Source: Elephas maximus indicus | Lineage: Eukaryota; Chordata; Mammalia; Proboscidea; Elephantidae | DNA length: 64,000 nucleotides | Reading direction: 5' to 3' | Assembly (NCBI RefSeq): GCF_024166365.1 | Contig: NC_064820.1 | Span: 147,456,001 to 147,520,000, forward strand | Shown here: positions 23,531-34,629 of the stretch, piece after piece | Layout of the letters: the number at the start of each line of letters is the position of its first letter | How positions within the stretch are numbered: the first letter of the stretch is position 1 | The notes under the pieces: model-generated | Databases searched by the model: none | What the model saw: only the letters and a program-made list of their open reading frames with translations | Told to the model about the DNA's origin: nothing | Program-made: the position numbers and the translations under genes

Positions 23531-24086
23531 GGAAGGAGGGCAGTGTCTGAGGTGTCAAATGTAGGAGTCAGTGTCAGGTTGGGAGGAGAGTAAGGCAGAT
23601 GGGCAGGAAAGAAGACTGAGTTCACTGAGAGGTCTGTGCCAGGTGATGGAGCGAGGGAGTAATCAGAAAGTGGAAAGTGTAGTCTGGTTATTCTGGGTGA
23701 CGGGCACCAAGGGAGCAGGGGCCTGAGGTGGTACAAGAGTCACCAGAGATTAGGAAGTCAAGGGACAAAGAGGCCTGGGAGAAGGTGGGTAATCCATAAA
23801 GATGCCAGGGTCCCTGGAGGCCAGTGGGGTTGGGTGGAGAAGGGAAAGGTAGGCCCTGGTACCAGGCAGAGTTCTGAAGACATGAGGGGTATGGAAAGCT
23901 GGAAGGTAGCTCTGCCCAGAAGCAGAGAATTTGTCCATGGAGGCAGGGCTCCAAGGATAATATAGAAGGTGACCTCCTGAACCTGAGGCCAGTGCAGATG
24001 AGCAACAATCCTCGAGAGGCTGCTGGGGAGGTGGTGACCTCAGGCAAGAGAGGATTTGCAGGTGAGGCCAGTAGAGAGGTCTGTCT

Positions 24087-24500
24087 GAGTATCTTAGTGC
24101 TGCCATAACAAATACTACCTATTGGGTGGCTTTGGAGAACAGAAATTTATTGTCTCACAGTTCTGGAGGCTAGAAGTCCAAATCAGAGTATCGGTTGTAT
24201 CAATTCCTTCAATGGATATGGAGGGAAAATCCATTCCATGCCTCTCTACTATCTTCTGATGGCTCTTGGAACTCCTTGGCTTGTATCACATGCCTCTGTA
24301 GTCACATGTCTGTCCATCTGTCTCTCTCTCTGCATTGTTCTCTTTTATAAGATACCACCTGGATGGGACCAGGACCAACGTGACCTCCTGTTAACTGATA
24401 ACATCTTCAAAGACCTTTTCCAAACAAGATGACATTTTTGGGTACCAGGTGCTAGGATTTCAACATATCCTTCTGGTGGACAGGATTCAATCTGAAACAG
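24087..24500 (-). mobile_element. MaLR-type LTR, minus strand
   Basis: 'cttagtgctgccataacaaa', 'gggtggctttggagaacaga', 'aatttattgtctcacagttc', 'tggaggctagaagtccaaat' is the reverse of the end of MLT1/MST-like LTRs. It is an isolated LTR without internal retroviral genes. Confidence 0.65.
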
Positions 24501-26473
24501 AGGTCATCATGGGATGGGGGTGCCAGCGCCCCATGGAAGTCATATGAGGAAGGGCGTGATGGGCCGTGGGCTGAAGGAAAGGAAGCCCAGGGAAGTGCAG
24601 GGGGAAGGAAGCAGAAAGCATTAGCGTCAGGAGGGGCTTCCGTCTTCAGAGGTGGGGGGGACAGTGACCCAGATTGGCCTCTTGTGAGGCCAAAGGCAAT
24701 CGCTACCTGCTGATTGTATTTGTCCTGGTCAGAAGGTGAGGCCTAATGGTGCCTGGGGTGGAGGCATGGCAGGAGCAGCCCATCTTTCCTACTTGGAACC
24801 AGGGAAGGGAGCACAGCCCTCCTTGTTGGCCAAGGGCTTAATCCCAGAGCTCAGCCTGGCTTCCCTGTGACTGCAGGCCTCTGCTCAGCCTCTGGCCCTT
24901 GGGGACCTGCAAAGAGACCCGTGGGCATGCACACACACACACACCTCATGTTGTGTGTCCTGTGCTTGGCCTCAGGATTTTTCTGTGGTCAAGCAGAGCC
25001 TTGTATCCCAAAGTGGTTCCCTGGGGATCACCAGCCTCCTCATTCTCCCCACTATGGCTAATGTCATGGGACCCAGATCCCCAGGGTCACAGAAGCGACT
25101 CTGGGTTAAACATCCTCTGTACTGTACGCTGGCCGGCCCTTCCGGCCAGTGGCAGCTGGAAGTGCCAAAGTGGGGACCTGCACCTCAGTGCTGACTTACA
25201 GTAAGTGAAGTCTAAATGAGCCCTTAGCAGAACTGCAGCCTCAGTGCCCAGAGCCGGCACTCTGGCACATTCTTGGCTCTTGTCTTCCAATTAATTAAAA
25301 CAGCACTCTGCCCTCTGCCTCATGGCAGTAAACCTACACCATGAGGAAACAGTTCCTTGTGTTGCACACAGAGAAGCTCCCTTAGCTGGGCACCTGGGGG
25401 CCACACTGCACCCGTCCTCTGTGTTTCAGCCTGAAAAACAGCCCTCAAATGCCAGCTTCCCCTTCTTCCCCCCTCCTCTTAGGGCTGGACAATTTTCTGC
25501 GCATATGAATGGCTGTCCTGCCTGAAGGTCCTCTCCACACCCATAGGCCCCAGGGCCCGAGTGCCGTGGTGCTTGATCCCTAGCCCAAGAAAGCTGAACT
25601 GTGGGCTAGGAATTGCTTCCCCAAAGAATTTGTGAATTCAAAATCAGCCCAGGACTTCCTCAGGGAAGGAGCTTCCAGCCTATGGAATTTGGGAAACCAT
25701 CCACTAGGACTGGACATCTGCACTGTGGCACTAATAGGGTCTGCCTGGATGTGCTTGAAGGACATGGCCTAGACCAATGTGGGGCTTCCTGCAGAGCATG
25801 ACCTCCTCTTCCCCACTGCCATTCTCATGCCTGGTCAGCTTTGACCTCAGATGGCACTGGTCCCCAATGGGTAGCCAGGAAGTGGGAGACCCAGCTGGGG
25901 CCTCATCCAGCCTTTCTGCACGTGCCTCAGGTTCTAGCACTCAGCGCACCCCTCCCTGCCTTGTGCAGACCTGGCCCACAGACCACGTCAGATTGCAGCA
26001 TTTCTCTGAGGACTTGCCTCTTTAGCCTCATCAGTTCTTGGGAAAGACATTCTGTCTCCATCTAGCAGAGAGGGGGACAATTTTTTACATCTCAGCTCTT
26101 TTGGAATTAATCCAAAACCACTGATTTTCTTCCCCCAAGAAAAGGAGGGCAGCATCTGGCCTGAGTTCACTCCTTGCAGGCAGCTGCCAAATCAGTCCAC
26201 ATGCAGGACAGCCCCAGTGCTCTTGGATTGTTTCCCTGCTTTCCAAGTTGCCTCAGACTGTGTCTCATCTCTACCCAGTACCTCCTTCCTTAGTATTAAG
26301 CCAATAAACGGGTTCTGTGCTTAGGAGTGTCAGTGGTTGAGGGTGGTGGTGCAAGGCGATAGGGCTTGGGGGTCAGTCCCAGCTCTGACATTTCACTTCT
26401 CTGAACTTCTGATCCTTCTCCTTAAAATGGGAAGAATAATAACGCCTACCTACCTTAAAACCCATCACCCGTC
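24500..26473. other. Unique intronic sequence, no gene seen
   Basis: About 2 kb with no recognised exon or strong repeat apart from a short (CA)n at about 24929-24943. Open frames here are short, not flanked by splice signals that would fit CATSPER3, and resemble no protein I know. Confidence 0.5.
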
Positions 26474-26910
26474 TGTCAGTTTGTTGTACTGTGGTGGCTT
26501 GTCTATTGCTATGATGCTGGAAGCTATGCCACTGGTATTTCAAATGCCAGCAGGGTCACCCATGGTGGACAAGTTTCAGTGGAGTTTCCAGACTAAGCCT
26601 AGGAAGAAAGGCTTGGTGATCTACTTCTGAAGACTAGCCAATGAAAACCTTATGGATCACGACAGAACACTGTCTAACTTGCTTGCCTTGGACAAGTCAT
26701 CAGGGTGGAATAGTTGCTGGAGGAGGACATACTGTTTGGTGAAGTAAAGGGCCAGCAAGAGTGAGGGAGACCCTCAGTGAAATGGCTTGGCATAATAGCC
26801 TCAATGGTGGACTCAAACATGCCAACAATTTTGAGGATGATGAAGGACTGGGCAATGTTTTGTTCTGTTGTATATAAAGTTGCCATGAGTTGGAGTCGAC
26901 TGGACAGTAG
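26474..26910 (+). mobile_element. Internally deleted RTE derivative
   Basis: The first ~190 bases match the 5' UTR of the RTE at 17140 ('gctggaagctatgccac', 'ggtggacaagtttcag', 'gaaaaccttatggatc'). The sequence then jumps to the RTE 3' part ('ttggacaagtcatcaggg', 'ggactgggcaatgttttgtt', 'gccatgagttggagtcgac'). The entire endonuclease/RT region is gone. It is a non-autonomous copy that keeps both ends. Confidence 0.8.
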
Positions 26911-26930
26911 CTATCTATTTACCTTGAAAT

Positions 26931-27155
26931 CGGAGACCCTGAGTAGTGCAAACAGTTAATGCACTTGGCTGCTAACCAAAAGGTTGGAAGTTACAGTCTA
27001 CCCACAGGCATCTCAGAAGAAAAGCCTGTAAATCTACTTCCGGAGAATCAGCCATCAAAAACTCCATGGAGCACAGTTCTACTCTGATACACATGGGGTC
27101 ACCATGAGTCAGAATCAACTCAACGACAACTGTTTTTTTTTTTTTTTTATATATA
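26931..27155 (+). mobile_element. Afrotherian SINE with target-site duplication
   Basis: SINE order: 'ggctgctaaccaaaagg', 'gttctactctgatacac', 'ccatgagtcagaatcaac', then a T-run. 'accttgaaat' occurs at 26921-26930 and again at 27156-27165, a perfect 10-base duplication. Confidence 0.88.
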
Positions 27156-27203
27156 ACCTTGAAATTATGTCTGTGAAAGTGTCTAGATAGGTGAACACGT
27201 ATT

Positions 27204-27395
27204 GTTGTTGTTACATGCCAACAAGTGGGTTCCGACTTATAGCGACCCTATGTAATACAGAGTGAAACACCTCCCGGTCCTGTGCCATGCTCACAGTTGT
27301 TATGCTTAAGTCTATTATTGCAGCCACTGCGTCAGTCTATCCCATTGAGGGGCTTCCTCTTTTTCACTGACCCTCTACTTTACCAAGGCGTGGAG
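27204..27395 (-). mobile_element. RTE 3' end fragment
   Basis: The reverse complement of the RTE 3' end (about 20060-20245): 'ggttccgacttatagcgac', 'ctcccggtcctgtgccat', 'gccactgcgtcagtctatc', 'ctctactttaccaag'. Confidence 0.8.
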
Positions 27396-27784
27396 GATGA
27401 ACGACGAGGAGCCATAGACAATGCTCCCTACGAGTGATCAATGTAGTGGAGAGATAAATCAAACTCCCATTTCATGGAAGACTGAGGCCACAAGAGAGGA
27501 CCCAGAAAGAATGGAAGCTATCTTTCTCTCAGCCCTTTCCATTCTTACTCTCAGGGTGGCTCCCCTACTCCTCCTGGGCCTGGGGCAAAGAGTGTTCTGG
27601 TCTGGCCCTCAGAGCCAGGCTGGGGTTCAACTGGAGTGGCTAGTGGTCCTGAGAGGGAGGCCAGCTCAGTCCTGAGGCAGCACACATCAGCTGCCCATAG
27701 GTGACTAAGGTGGGTGCCAGGTATTCGTAAACCACTGTTTGATTGATCCAGCCCTCAATGTGAGCATGCTTCTGACTAACTCCA

Positions 27785-27900
27785 TCATTCATTCATTCAT
27801 CCAACATTTGTTGAGCATCTACCATGTGCCAGGCAGGGTGCTGCTTGCTGGAGACAGAGGACGAAGTCACGTCTGCCCTTGAGACAGAGGTCAAGGACAG
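27785..27900 (-). mobile_element. MIR fragment
   Basis: 'ttgttgagcatctaccatg' and 'tgccaggcagggtgctg' are the reversed MIR core. Confidence 0.6.
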
Positions 27901-27970
27901 ATGCGACCTTGTCCTCTGGGAACCTCCCAGCTTGGTGCTTTTGCCTAGCCCTGATCTTTCTGCCTTGCAG

Positions 27971-28153
27971 ACGCTCATCATCGCCATGGGGCAGACAGCC
28001 TACACCGTGGCCTCGGTGCTCATCCTCTTCTTCCTCCTGATGTACATCTTCGCTATCTTAGGCTTCTGCCTGTTTGGAGCTCCAGAGATGGGTGACCAGA
28101 ATAACTGGGGGAACCTGGCTGTGGCCTTCTTTACCCTCTTCAGCTTGGCCACG
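27971..28153 (+). CDS. CATSPER3: CATSPER3 exon: S5 and pore helix
   Basis: A 183-bp exon, 61 residues (TLIIAMGQ...LFSLAT), phase 0 on both sides. It encodes the S4-S5 link, S5 ('TVASVLILFFLLMYIFAILGF') and the pore loop ('WGNLAVAFFTLFSLAT'). The acceptor 'ccttgcag' is strong. The donor 'acg|gtattg' has the GT but is poor at +3 to +5. The exon ends exactly at the first residue of the channel's T-x-D-x-W selectivity motif, which is completed by the next exon. Confidence 0.96.
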
Positions 28154-28487
28154 GTATTGTGTTTGGGAAGAGTGGTGGGGTACACAGGAGCCTTGAGAAG
28201 GCACTGCCCGGGTGGTGTGGGCCTGTGGACATGCTGAGCCTCGTGTGGGACCTTCCCCATGTTCAGATACTCAGTTGGGCCAAGGGAAGCTAGGAGCTGA
28301 CTCCCAGGGTTAGTGAGAGGCCAGTGGATTGGGGAGATTTTGAGGGGCTGATATAGAGGCAGAGCCAGCCTCATCCTCAGTGGTTGGGCAGGAAGCACCC
28401 CGTGGACCAGGGCTCCCTGGGGTAGGTAGAATGAGTCCTGCTCCACTGGGTCTTGGCACTCAGCATTCCCCACCCTGGTCTGAGCAG

Positions 28488-28628
28488 GTGGATGGCTGGA
28501 CAGACCTGCAGCAGGAGTTAGATGATCGGAATTTTGTGCTGAGCCGGGCATTCACCATTATCTTCATCCTGCTTGCCTCCTTTATCTTCCTCAGCATGTT
28601 TGTGGGCGTGATGATCATCCATACAGAG
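28488..28628 (+). CDS. CATSPER3: CATSPER3 exon: selectivity motif and S6
   Basis: A 141-bp exon, 47 residues (VDGWTDLQ...VMIIHTE), acceptor 'tgagcag', donor 'gag|gtgagg', phase 0. 'VDGW' joins the Thr of the previous exon to make TVDGW; the Asp is the calcium-coordinating residue expected of CatSper subunits. S6 follows ('AFTIIFILLASFIFLSMFVGVMII'). Confidence 0.96.
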
Positions 28629-28937
28629 GTGAGGCTGTGCTTGTAAGGATTGGGGGTCAGATGAGGTGTGTCAGGCAGGGCTGTGGGCCACGTCCCCAGG
28701 GAGCACCTCAAGCCGTGTCTCCCTTTGGAGGTGGAGATGAGGTGAAGGTGGAGAAGAGGTAGCTACATGGATCCTCTCTACCCCAGCCCAACTCCTCTCC
28801 CTGAGCCAGTGCGTTTTCCCTGTACAATGATGGTGGCCAGGAGGACAGTGGAACTTGGGAAGCCACTGTAGCTGCAGTTGGCAGCTTGAGTTGAGCTCAG
28901 TTGAGTTGGCAGTTGAGGCTGGCTGGCCCTGTATTGA

Positions 28938-29099
28938 GGAAATCCTGGTGGTGTAGTGGTAAAGTGCTACAGCTGCTAACCAAAGCTCAGCAGTTTGAAT
29001 CCACCAGGCTTTCCTTGGAAACTCTATGGGGTAGTTCTACTCTGTCCTATAGGGTTGCTGTGAGTTGGAATTGACTCGACGGCAATGGGTATTTTTTTT
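28938..29099 (+). mobile_element. Afrotherian SINE in CATSPER3 intron
   Basis: 'aatcctggtggtgtagtgg', 'ggggtagttctactctgtc', 'gttgctgtgagttggaatt', 'gactcgacggcaatggg', then T's. 'ggccctgtattg' stands at 28925-28936 and 29100-29111, a perfect 12-base target-site duplication. Confidence 0.92.
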
Positions 29100-29224
29100 G
29101 GCCCTGTATTGGGGGAGGGGTCCTCCTTCTGAGGGGCCTGAGCAGTGGTGCAAGGCTAGGGAAGAAGGACAGGGTGGGCACGGAGCAAGAGACTGCACCT
29201 GACCTCTACCCTTTGAATCTCTAG

Positions 29225-29344
29225 GACTCCATCAAAAAATTTGAGCGGGATCTGGAGCTGGAGAGGCACATGATCCTCATGGAAGAGAAGCAGGTGATTC
29301 TGAAGCGGCAGCAGGAGGAGGTCAGCCATCTGATGCAGACCCAG
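29225..29344 (+). CDS. CATSPER3: CATSPER3 exon: start of the cytoplasmic tail
   Basis: A 120-bp exon, 40 residues (DSIKKFERD...SHLMQTQ), acceptor 'aatctctag', donor 'cag|gtaggt', phase 0. It is charged and helical (many Glu, Lys, Arg, Gln, with spaced Leu/Met/Ile), consistent with the C-terminal coiled coil of CatSper subunits that helps the four different subunits assemble. Confidence 0.96.
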
Positions 29345-30263
29345 GTAGGTGCTTGCCACCAGGATGTAGACACAGACAGAGAGACAGATGGACAGTCAGG
29401 GCTGAAGAATGGCCAGGAAGAAGGGTCTTGGGACCTGTGTAGAGGGCAGATAGCCTCAGGCATCTGTGGCCTTAGGTAAGGCAGGCATGTACCCCTGTAT
29501 TTCCCAGAGTCAAGCTTTATGCTCTGCATTTTTATACTTTTCTGGACCTCTCTAATTATAACTTCTCCTTCCCTCATGGGAAAAATTCCACTGATGGGTC
29601 TTTGGGGCCAGGCAGTGTGTGCTAGGGCACCTTGGTCACTGAGGTCACGCTGATGCCAACCAGGCATGGCACCAGTCCATTGGGTGAGTGAGGACACTGA
29701 GGCTTCAAGAGGTTAAATTACTCACCCTTGGTTTCCTTATGTCATTTCTAAAACCAGGCCAAGAATGAGCACAAAAGGCAGGACATGGTCTGAAACATGA
29801 CACAGCTATGAGGCACTGTGGAGAGCCTTCTTATTTGAGCCTCAATGCCCTGAACTGCCCATGCCAAGCCCTGGGTACCCTGCTGGGTGCTGACCATGCT
29901 GCCCCTTTCTTCTTCCTCTGGATGGTCCATCCCTCACTAGCCCCTTCTCTGACTCTGAGACATCTTCCTTCCTGACAGTCTTGTCTCTCTTTCCTGGGCC
30001 CAAGCTTTGTCCAGGGTGGGCAGAGGCTGTACTGAGCCAAACTCATGCTCTCACCTATTCCTTCTGAGATTCCTGCCTGGTGGATAATGACAGTGTTCAT
30101 ACACTATTTCAGCCAGGGTGGAGTCCAGGCCCAGAGGGGTCAGGGATGAATTTGTGGCTGGCTCAGAACTCTTCTGGGGCCCATGGTGGAGGTCCAGATC
30201 CTCATGCAGTTTGAGTGTCACCTCCTCCTCCTCATTGCTTTTACCTTATGCTTCTCTCTCCAG
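29345..30263. other. CATSPER3 intron, no further feature
   Basis: About 0.9 kb of mostly unique sequence with a normal donor (gtaggt) and a pyrimidine-rich acceptor (ctctctccag). A degraded MIR may lie near 29670-29760. Confidence 0.6.
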
Positions 30264-30421
30264 AAAAACGTTGACTATAAAAGCTTCAGTGAGCTGGTGG
30301 AGAACTTCAAGAAGACCCTGCAGCACACTGACCCCATGGTCTTGGATGATTTTGGCACTAGCCTACCCTTCATTGACATCTACTTGTCCACTCTGGACAA
30401 CCAGGATAATACTATCTACAA
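30264..30421 (+). CDS. CATSPER3: CATSPER3 exon: cytoplasmic tail
   Basis: A 158-bp exon encoding 52 residues plus two bases (KNVDYKSFSELVENF...NQDNTIY + AA). The donor is 'caa|gtcagt', phase 2. The stretch 'FSELVENFKKTL', 'DPMVLDDFGTSLPFIDIY' follows the human protein closely. Confidence 0.95.
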
Positions 30422-31394
30422 GTCAGTCCCACCCCCGCCACCCCTAGTCCAAGAAGACTGGGTCTTACCTGGTCCCTGGGGCTTCCTTGAGGTTGGGGTT
30501 GTACTGGGTGCCTTAGGACAGTGAGAGGGGAGATGGTCAATGCGCAGGGTGGGTGAGACGAACCGAGGCCCTTCTTTGGGGTGCAGAATTCAATGAGCTG
30601 CTGTGGCTGGTGGGACTCTGTTCCCCTTCCCTTCCTCAGGCCACCCTGGCCCATGTTTAAATGCCTTGTCCTGGCTTTACATGTCCAGTGCCTCACTAAT
30701 CTATTTCCAAGGAGCAGAGGAAAGAGCACTTGATGGCAAGTCAGGAGCCTAGGTTCCTGGCCCAGTTCTGCCACCGTCTTCCTATGTGACCCTGGGCAAG
30801 CCTCTGTCCCCTTCCCTCTCCCATACATAAAGGGCTTCTGGGATGATTCAATGAAAAAATGCTTGTGCAGCTCTCAGCTTGGCTGGCCCAGGGCCTGTGC
30901 TCTAGGTAAGTTAGCTGTGGCTGTAACTGGCCTCTACAGAGCAGGAAGGATGTAAAAACCTGGCAGAAGTGGTGGACCCTAGGGAGCCATGGTGGGCTCT
31001 TGAAACAGAAGGACATAAGCTGGGCTGCTCAACAAACACCCCCCGGAGGGCTTCCTAGACTAGAGAAACTAGAAAGAGGAGGGTCAAGGAACCCCTACTT
31101 CTGGCCCAAGAGTGGGCCAAGCATTGTCTGAGCACCTCCACATGGTCACCTCACCCGAGCCCAGGGGTTTGTTATCTCTGACCTGACCATGAGATGGAGT
31201 GTTTACTCCGGGGGTCACAGCGAGAGGGGCAGACCCTGGATTTCAGTGCTGCACTCTTCCCTGACCCCACACCTGCGAGGTGTGGTGACCGAGCAGGTGC
31301 AAGTGTGTGGCGGGGGGGGGGGGGGCCAGGGCGGTGCGGGACCATGGAGCCCACCCTGAGCTCAGGCCCCAACTCCTCCTGCTCTACTTCCCAG
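30422..31394. other. Last CATSPER3 intron
   Basis: It contains a + strand MIR at about 30725-30870 ('tatgtgaccctgggcaagcc') and a run of 14 G at 31312-31325, 70 bases before the acceptor 'cttcccag'. No other gene seen. Confidence 0.6.
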
Positions 31395-31497
31395 GCTTCA
31401 AGAGCTGTACTATGAGATGGTGCATGTTCTGAGACTGATGCTTGAAGACTTGCCCAAGAAGCAGCAGTCCCAGTCCTTGGAAGTAGCTGAGAAGTAG
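31395..31497 (+). CDS. CATSPER3: CATSPER3 last exon: C terminus and stop
   Basis: Its first base completes the Lys codon split by the intron, then LQELYYEMVHV...EVAEK and TAG at 31495-31497. This makes 314 residues in the window, compared with 398 for the human protein as remembered. The junction phase (2 then 1) and frame are consistent. Confidence 0.95.
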
Positions 31498-31550
31498 CTG
31501 GGTAAGGAGCACCCAGGCACTGAGAGCGTCCCAGGCTGCAGCAGGCCCCC

Positions 31551-31556
31551 ATTAAA
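31551..31556 (+). terminator. CATSPER3 poly(A) signal ATTAAA
   Basis: ATTAAA 53 bases after the stop codon, followed by 'tgagtgacctctcc' and then a GT-rich stretch ('agctgtgtgatcatggtgtt') that suits a downstream element. A very short 3' UTR is inferred. Confidence 0.65.
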
Positions 31557-31599
31557 CACAGGCCTTTTGAGTGACCTCTCCATAGCTGTGTGATCATGG

Positions 31600-33882
31600 T
31601 GTTTGCCCATGTTTGGGGATCGGGCTTGAGTAGGTACTCATGAAGTCTGATTCCCTGGAACATATCCACCTCCCACCGACGTGACACTGCCAGATGTAAG
31701 GAGTGGGGAGGGAGGGTAGGGTCAACACTTGCCCTGGCCAGAAGCCACATCCAGTGGCTACACTGGCTCTAGCCTCCCTTGACCCCAGCAACAAGGACCT
31801 CTGGGCTCCAGGGAAGCTGTCTGACAGTCATTCATCTTCCCATCCATATACTGACTGCCACTGACTGAGCTGGGCTGGGTGCTGGGGTGCCGCAGTGAGA
31901 AACCCACAGTCCAGCCCTGGCCGTCTTGAGCTCATGGTTGAGTAGGGGACACAGTAATCCAGCCAGACCTGATGAGAGAATGTTTCCCTGAAGAAGTGAC
32001 AATAATTGTTACAATGCAGTGAGCACATGTCTTCTAAGAAACTAAAATCATTTCCATTTGCAAATGTTCACCACACTCTCAGGGCCAAGTTGAGAATTGT
32101 GACAATGAGGCCCAGAAGGATGGCCCATGAGCGTGAACCCCATCTCCATGTGGGGGAGCCCTCTGAAGAAAAGGATGTAGCTTAGCTGCTTTCTGGATGG
32201 AGAGAACTTTGCACCAATGCCCAGAGGAGGCCTGAAGTAGGTAGGGTGTTTGTGCCCCTCTTTGTAGGAGGAGAAGCTCAGGGCCCTACATGTCAGTGCC
32301 TGACTGTGAAGGAGTCGACTCCAGGCAGGAAGCCTTAGTGTGTTCAGGTGAATGGGTTTCCGGAGTGCTTGAGCGCATGTAGCCCCATCAGTAGGGCCGG
32401 CAGGCCCCAGGCAGTGGCTCCAACTCACCTCTCAGGGCTGGGCAAAGCAGATATTGCAAACTGCTCACACTGGGTGTGCCCAGGATGCTCAGGGAACTGT
32501 TAAAACACATCCACCTGCTCTCAGCAGGAATCTGGGAACGAACAAAAGGGTTAAAAAGTTACCTCAAAGGGAACAAAGTTGAAAGAGCCATGATTTTGGA
32601 GACAGGAGACCTGGGTTCCTTAGGTGGGTGACCTTGGGCAAGATGTCTGATCTTCTTAAGCCTTGGCTATTCCTTCTGAGAAATGGGATGACAAAACCAG
32701 CTAGCTCTAAGGATCAAATACAACACAGTACAGTCAACTGTGGTTTGTGCTTCCCAGCCATCAGCCTTCTACCCTGCCACTGGGAGGCCAGCTGCAGTGG
32801 GGTGTGCACGCCTCTGCTTCTCACCCAGATGGGGCCAACTTCAAGGCAGCAGGAGGGAAACATGGGGCTGAGGGCAGGAAGCAGAGGCCAAGAGCCAGCA
32901 GAAGCAGGTGTGAATGGGTTCCTAGATGGAGCTGGTGCCGGATGGGCAGATGGCACTTCAGACCTGGATGAGTCGGGTCCTGGGCCCAGCAGGGCAGCCC
33001 TGGGCATGGACCTCTGAGTGTGGTGTGGGAGGGCAAGTGCCTCTAAGGGCATAAGTAGACAGGCTGTCACAGAGCAGAGCACTGGGAGGGGTGACGTGCA
33101 GAGGGCCAACCCAGCCCTGCTGGCAGAACCAGCTGATGGATATTTGGCACAAAGTCCCAAAGCAGCATTTCTGTTTGGCTCTATTTGCCTGCAGAGCAAA
33201 CACTGGCAGATTGGAATTCCCACTTGGGCTCTCCCCAACTCAAACAGGCTTGGCCAAAACTTTCAATTGATTTGCCTGGGGCAGAAGTGGCTCTGCTTGC
33301 CCAGGCCCGGCTGTGGAAAGCAGGATGCTTTTCCTATCTCCCACCCTGGGATCCAGCAGGGCTGTCCCCAGATGGCTCATTTATCACCATTCTGCCAGCC
33401 TGGTGGCTTGGGGACTGCAGGGAAATGCAGGGGCCCCTGGCCTGAGTCTTCCTCTGGTCACACCCAGTCCCTCCCCCAGCTCTTGTGGGAGGGATCTAGA
33501 GTCCAAGGTTGGAGGTGTTTGGAAAGTGGCTGGATTTTTTAAAACTGCTTGTTGATTTCCCCAGCAGAAAGCTGGGGACCCAGGCCTAGACTAGGAATAT
33601 AAGCTCTCCTGTTTATTCTAACAGCCCCAGGAAATCCAATAGTGAGAGGCTGGAGACTATACACCTTGATGTTTTCTTCTAATGCAGGTGAGACAGGATA
33701 CCTCCCAAAACACATTGTCCTTCAACAGGTCAGCTTTTGCTCCTAGTGGTGTCTCCTCCTGTTTTGGTCTCTGTCCCAGGTGCCAAACTGCCTGGGCCTG
33801 CTCCATTGTCCCACAGACTCTTGAGACAGAGGTGACTCTAAGTTCTAACGAGACTACTCAGAGAGGCAAGGTGATTGTTGTT
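31600..33882. other. Intergenic, CATSPER3 side
   Basis: 2.3 kb of mostly unique sequence. A + strand MIR is at 32575-32730 ('gtgggtgaccttgggcaag', 'tctgagaaatgggatgac'). Several overlapping short open frames have no splice context or recognisable protein. Confidence 0.5.
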
Positions 33883-33892
33883 GATTCTAGTC

Positions 33893-34052
33893 CTATAAAC
33901 TCATTTCCATCAAGGTGATGCCGACTTATAGTGACCCTGTAGTACAGAGTAGAGCTGCCCCATACGGTTTCTAAGGAGTGGCTGGTGAATTCGAACTGCC
34001 GACCTTTTTGGTTAGCAGCTAAAGCTCTTAACCACTGTACCACCAGGGCTCC
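33893..34052 (-). mobile_element. Afrotherian SINE
   Basis: 'gatgccgacttatagtgac', 'acagagtagagctgcccc', 'accactgtaccaccagggc'. 'gattctagtc' flanks it at 33883-33892 and 34053-34062, a perfect 10-base duplication. Confidence 0.9.
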
Positions 34053-34629
34053 GATTCTAGTCGTAGGGTTGTAAAATGGGGAAAAGGAGCTAAATCTAAT
34101 GGAGCCAGATTTATTAACAATGAGAGTCCTCACTCTTCCCCACACTCCGCTAGAAAGAATTTTGTCTCTGCTTGGTCAGCTACATGCCTCCCCTCCCACG
34201 AGTTCTATTTTGACTGCATTTATTTTAGGCTTTTGGTGATATAGTATGAGGAGAATGGTGGGCAATCAGAACTAGAGAGCTGGAAGAAAAGGGCAACATT
34301 CTTGCTTCCTAGGTCTGCCCCTGGATTCTCCATGTGGAGAACCAGGGTAATGGGCAAAACAGAGAGCAAACTGAGACACCAGCAAGACTTGGTTAATTGA
34401 CACAATAAAGAGCTGGAGCCAGGGAGTGAAGAAGGAAGTGAAAGCTGAGAACTGGGAGTCAGAAACTTTTGGAGAGAGGCTGGTGTGAGTTCTGGAAAGG
34501 GGGAAATGGGGATTGAAAGTGTCCTTGTGGATTAAGAATTGGATTCACTTCGATGTTCTTTGAGAGAGGCAAATAATGGTTGGAATTATTTTTAGGTTAC
34601 TTAAGGTTGCTGTAATGTGCCTTTTTTTT

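Larger units (their letters stand above)
21205..27970 (+). other. CATSPER3 intron of 6.8 kb filled with repeats
   Basis: Donor 'cga|gtgagt' and acceptor 'ccttgcag|acg'. Contents in order: MIR (21278), an LTR scrap (21974), L2 (22080-23530) split by an L1-type 3' UTR, an LTR (24087-24500), unique sequence 24500-26470 with a short CA run at 24929-24943, an RTE derivative (26474), a SINE (26931) and an RTE 3' fragment (27204). I see no missed exon in the unique part. Confidence 0.7.

Noticed and set aside
29221..29697. 158-codon minus-strand frame over a CATSPER3 exon
   Set aside because: It is the shadow of the + strand exon, which has correct splice sites and a known protein.
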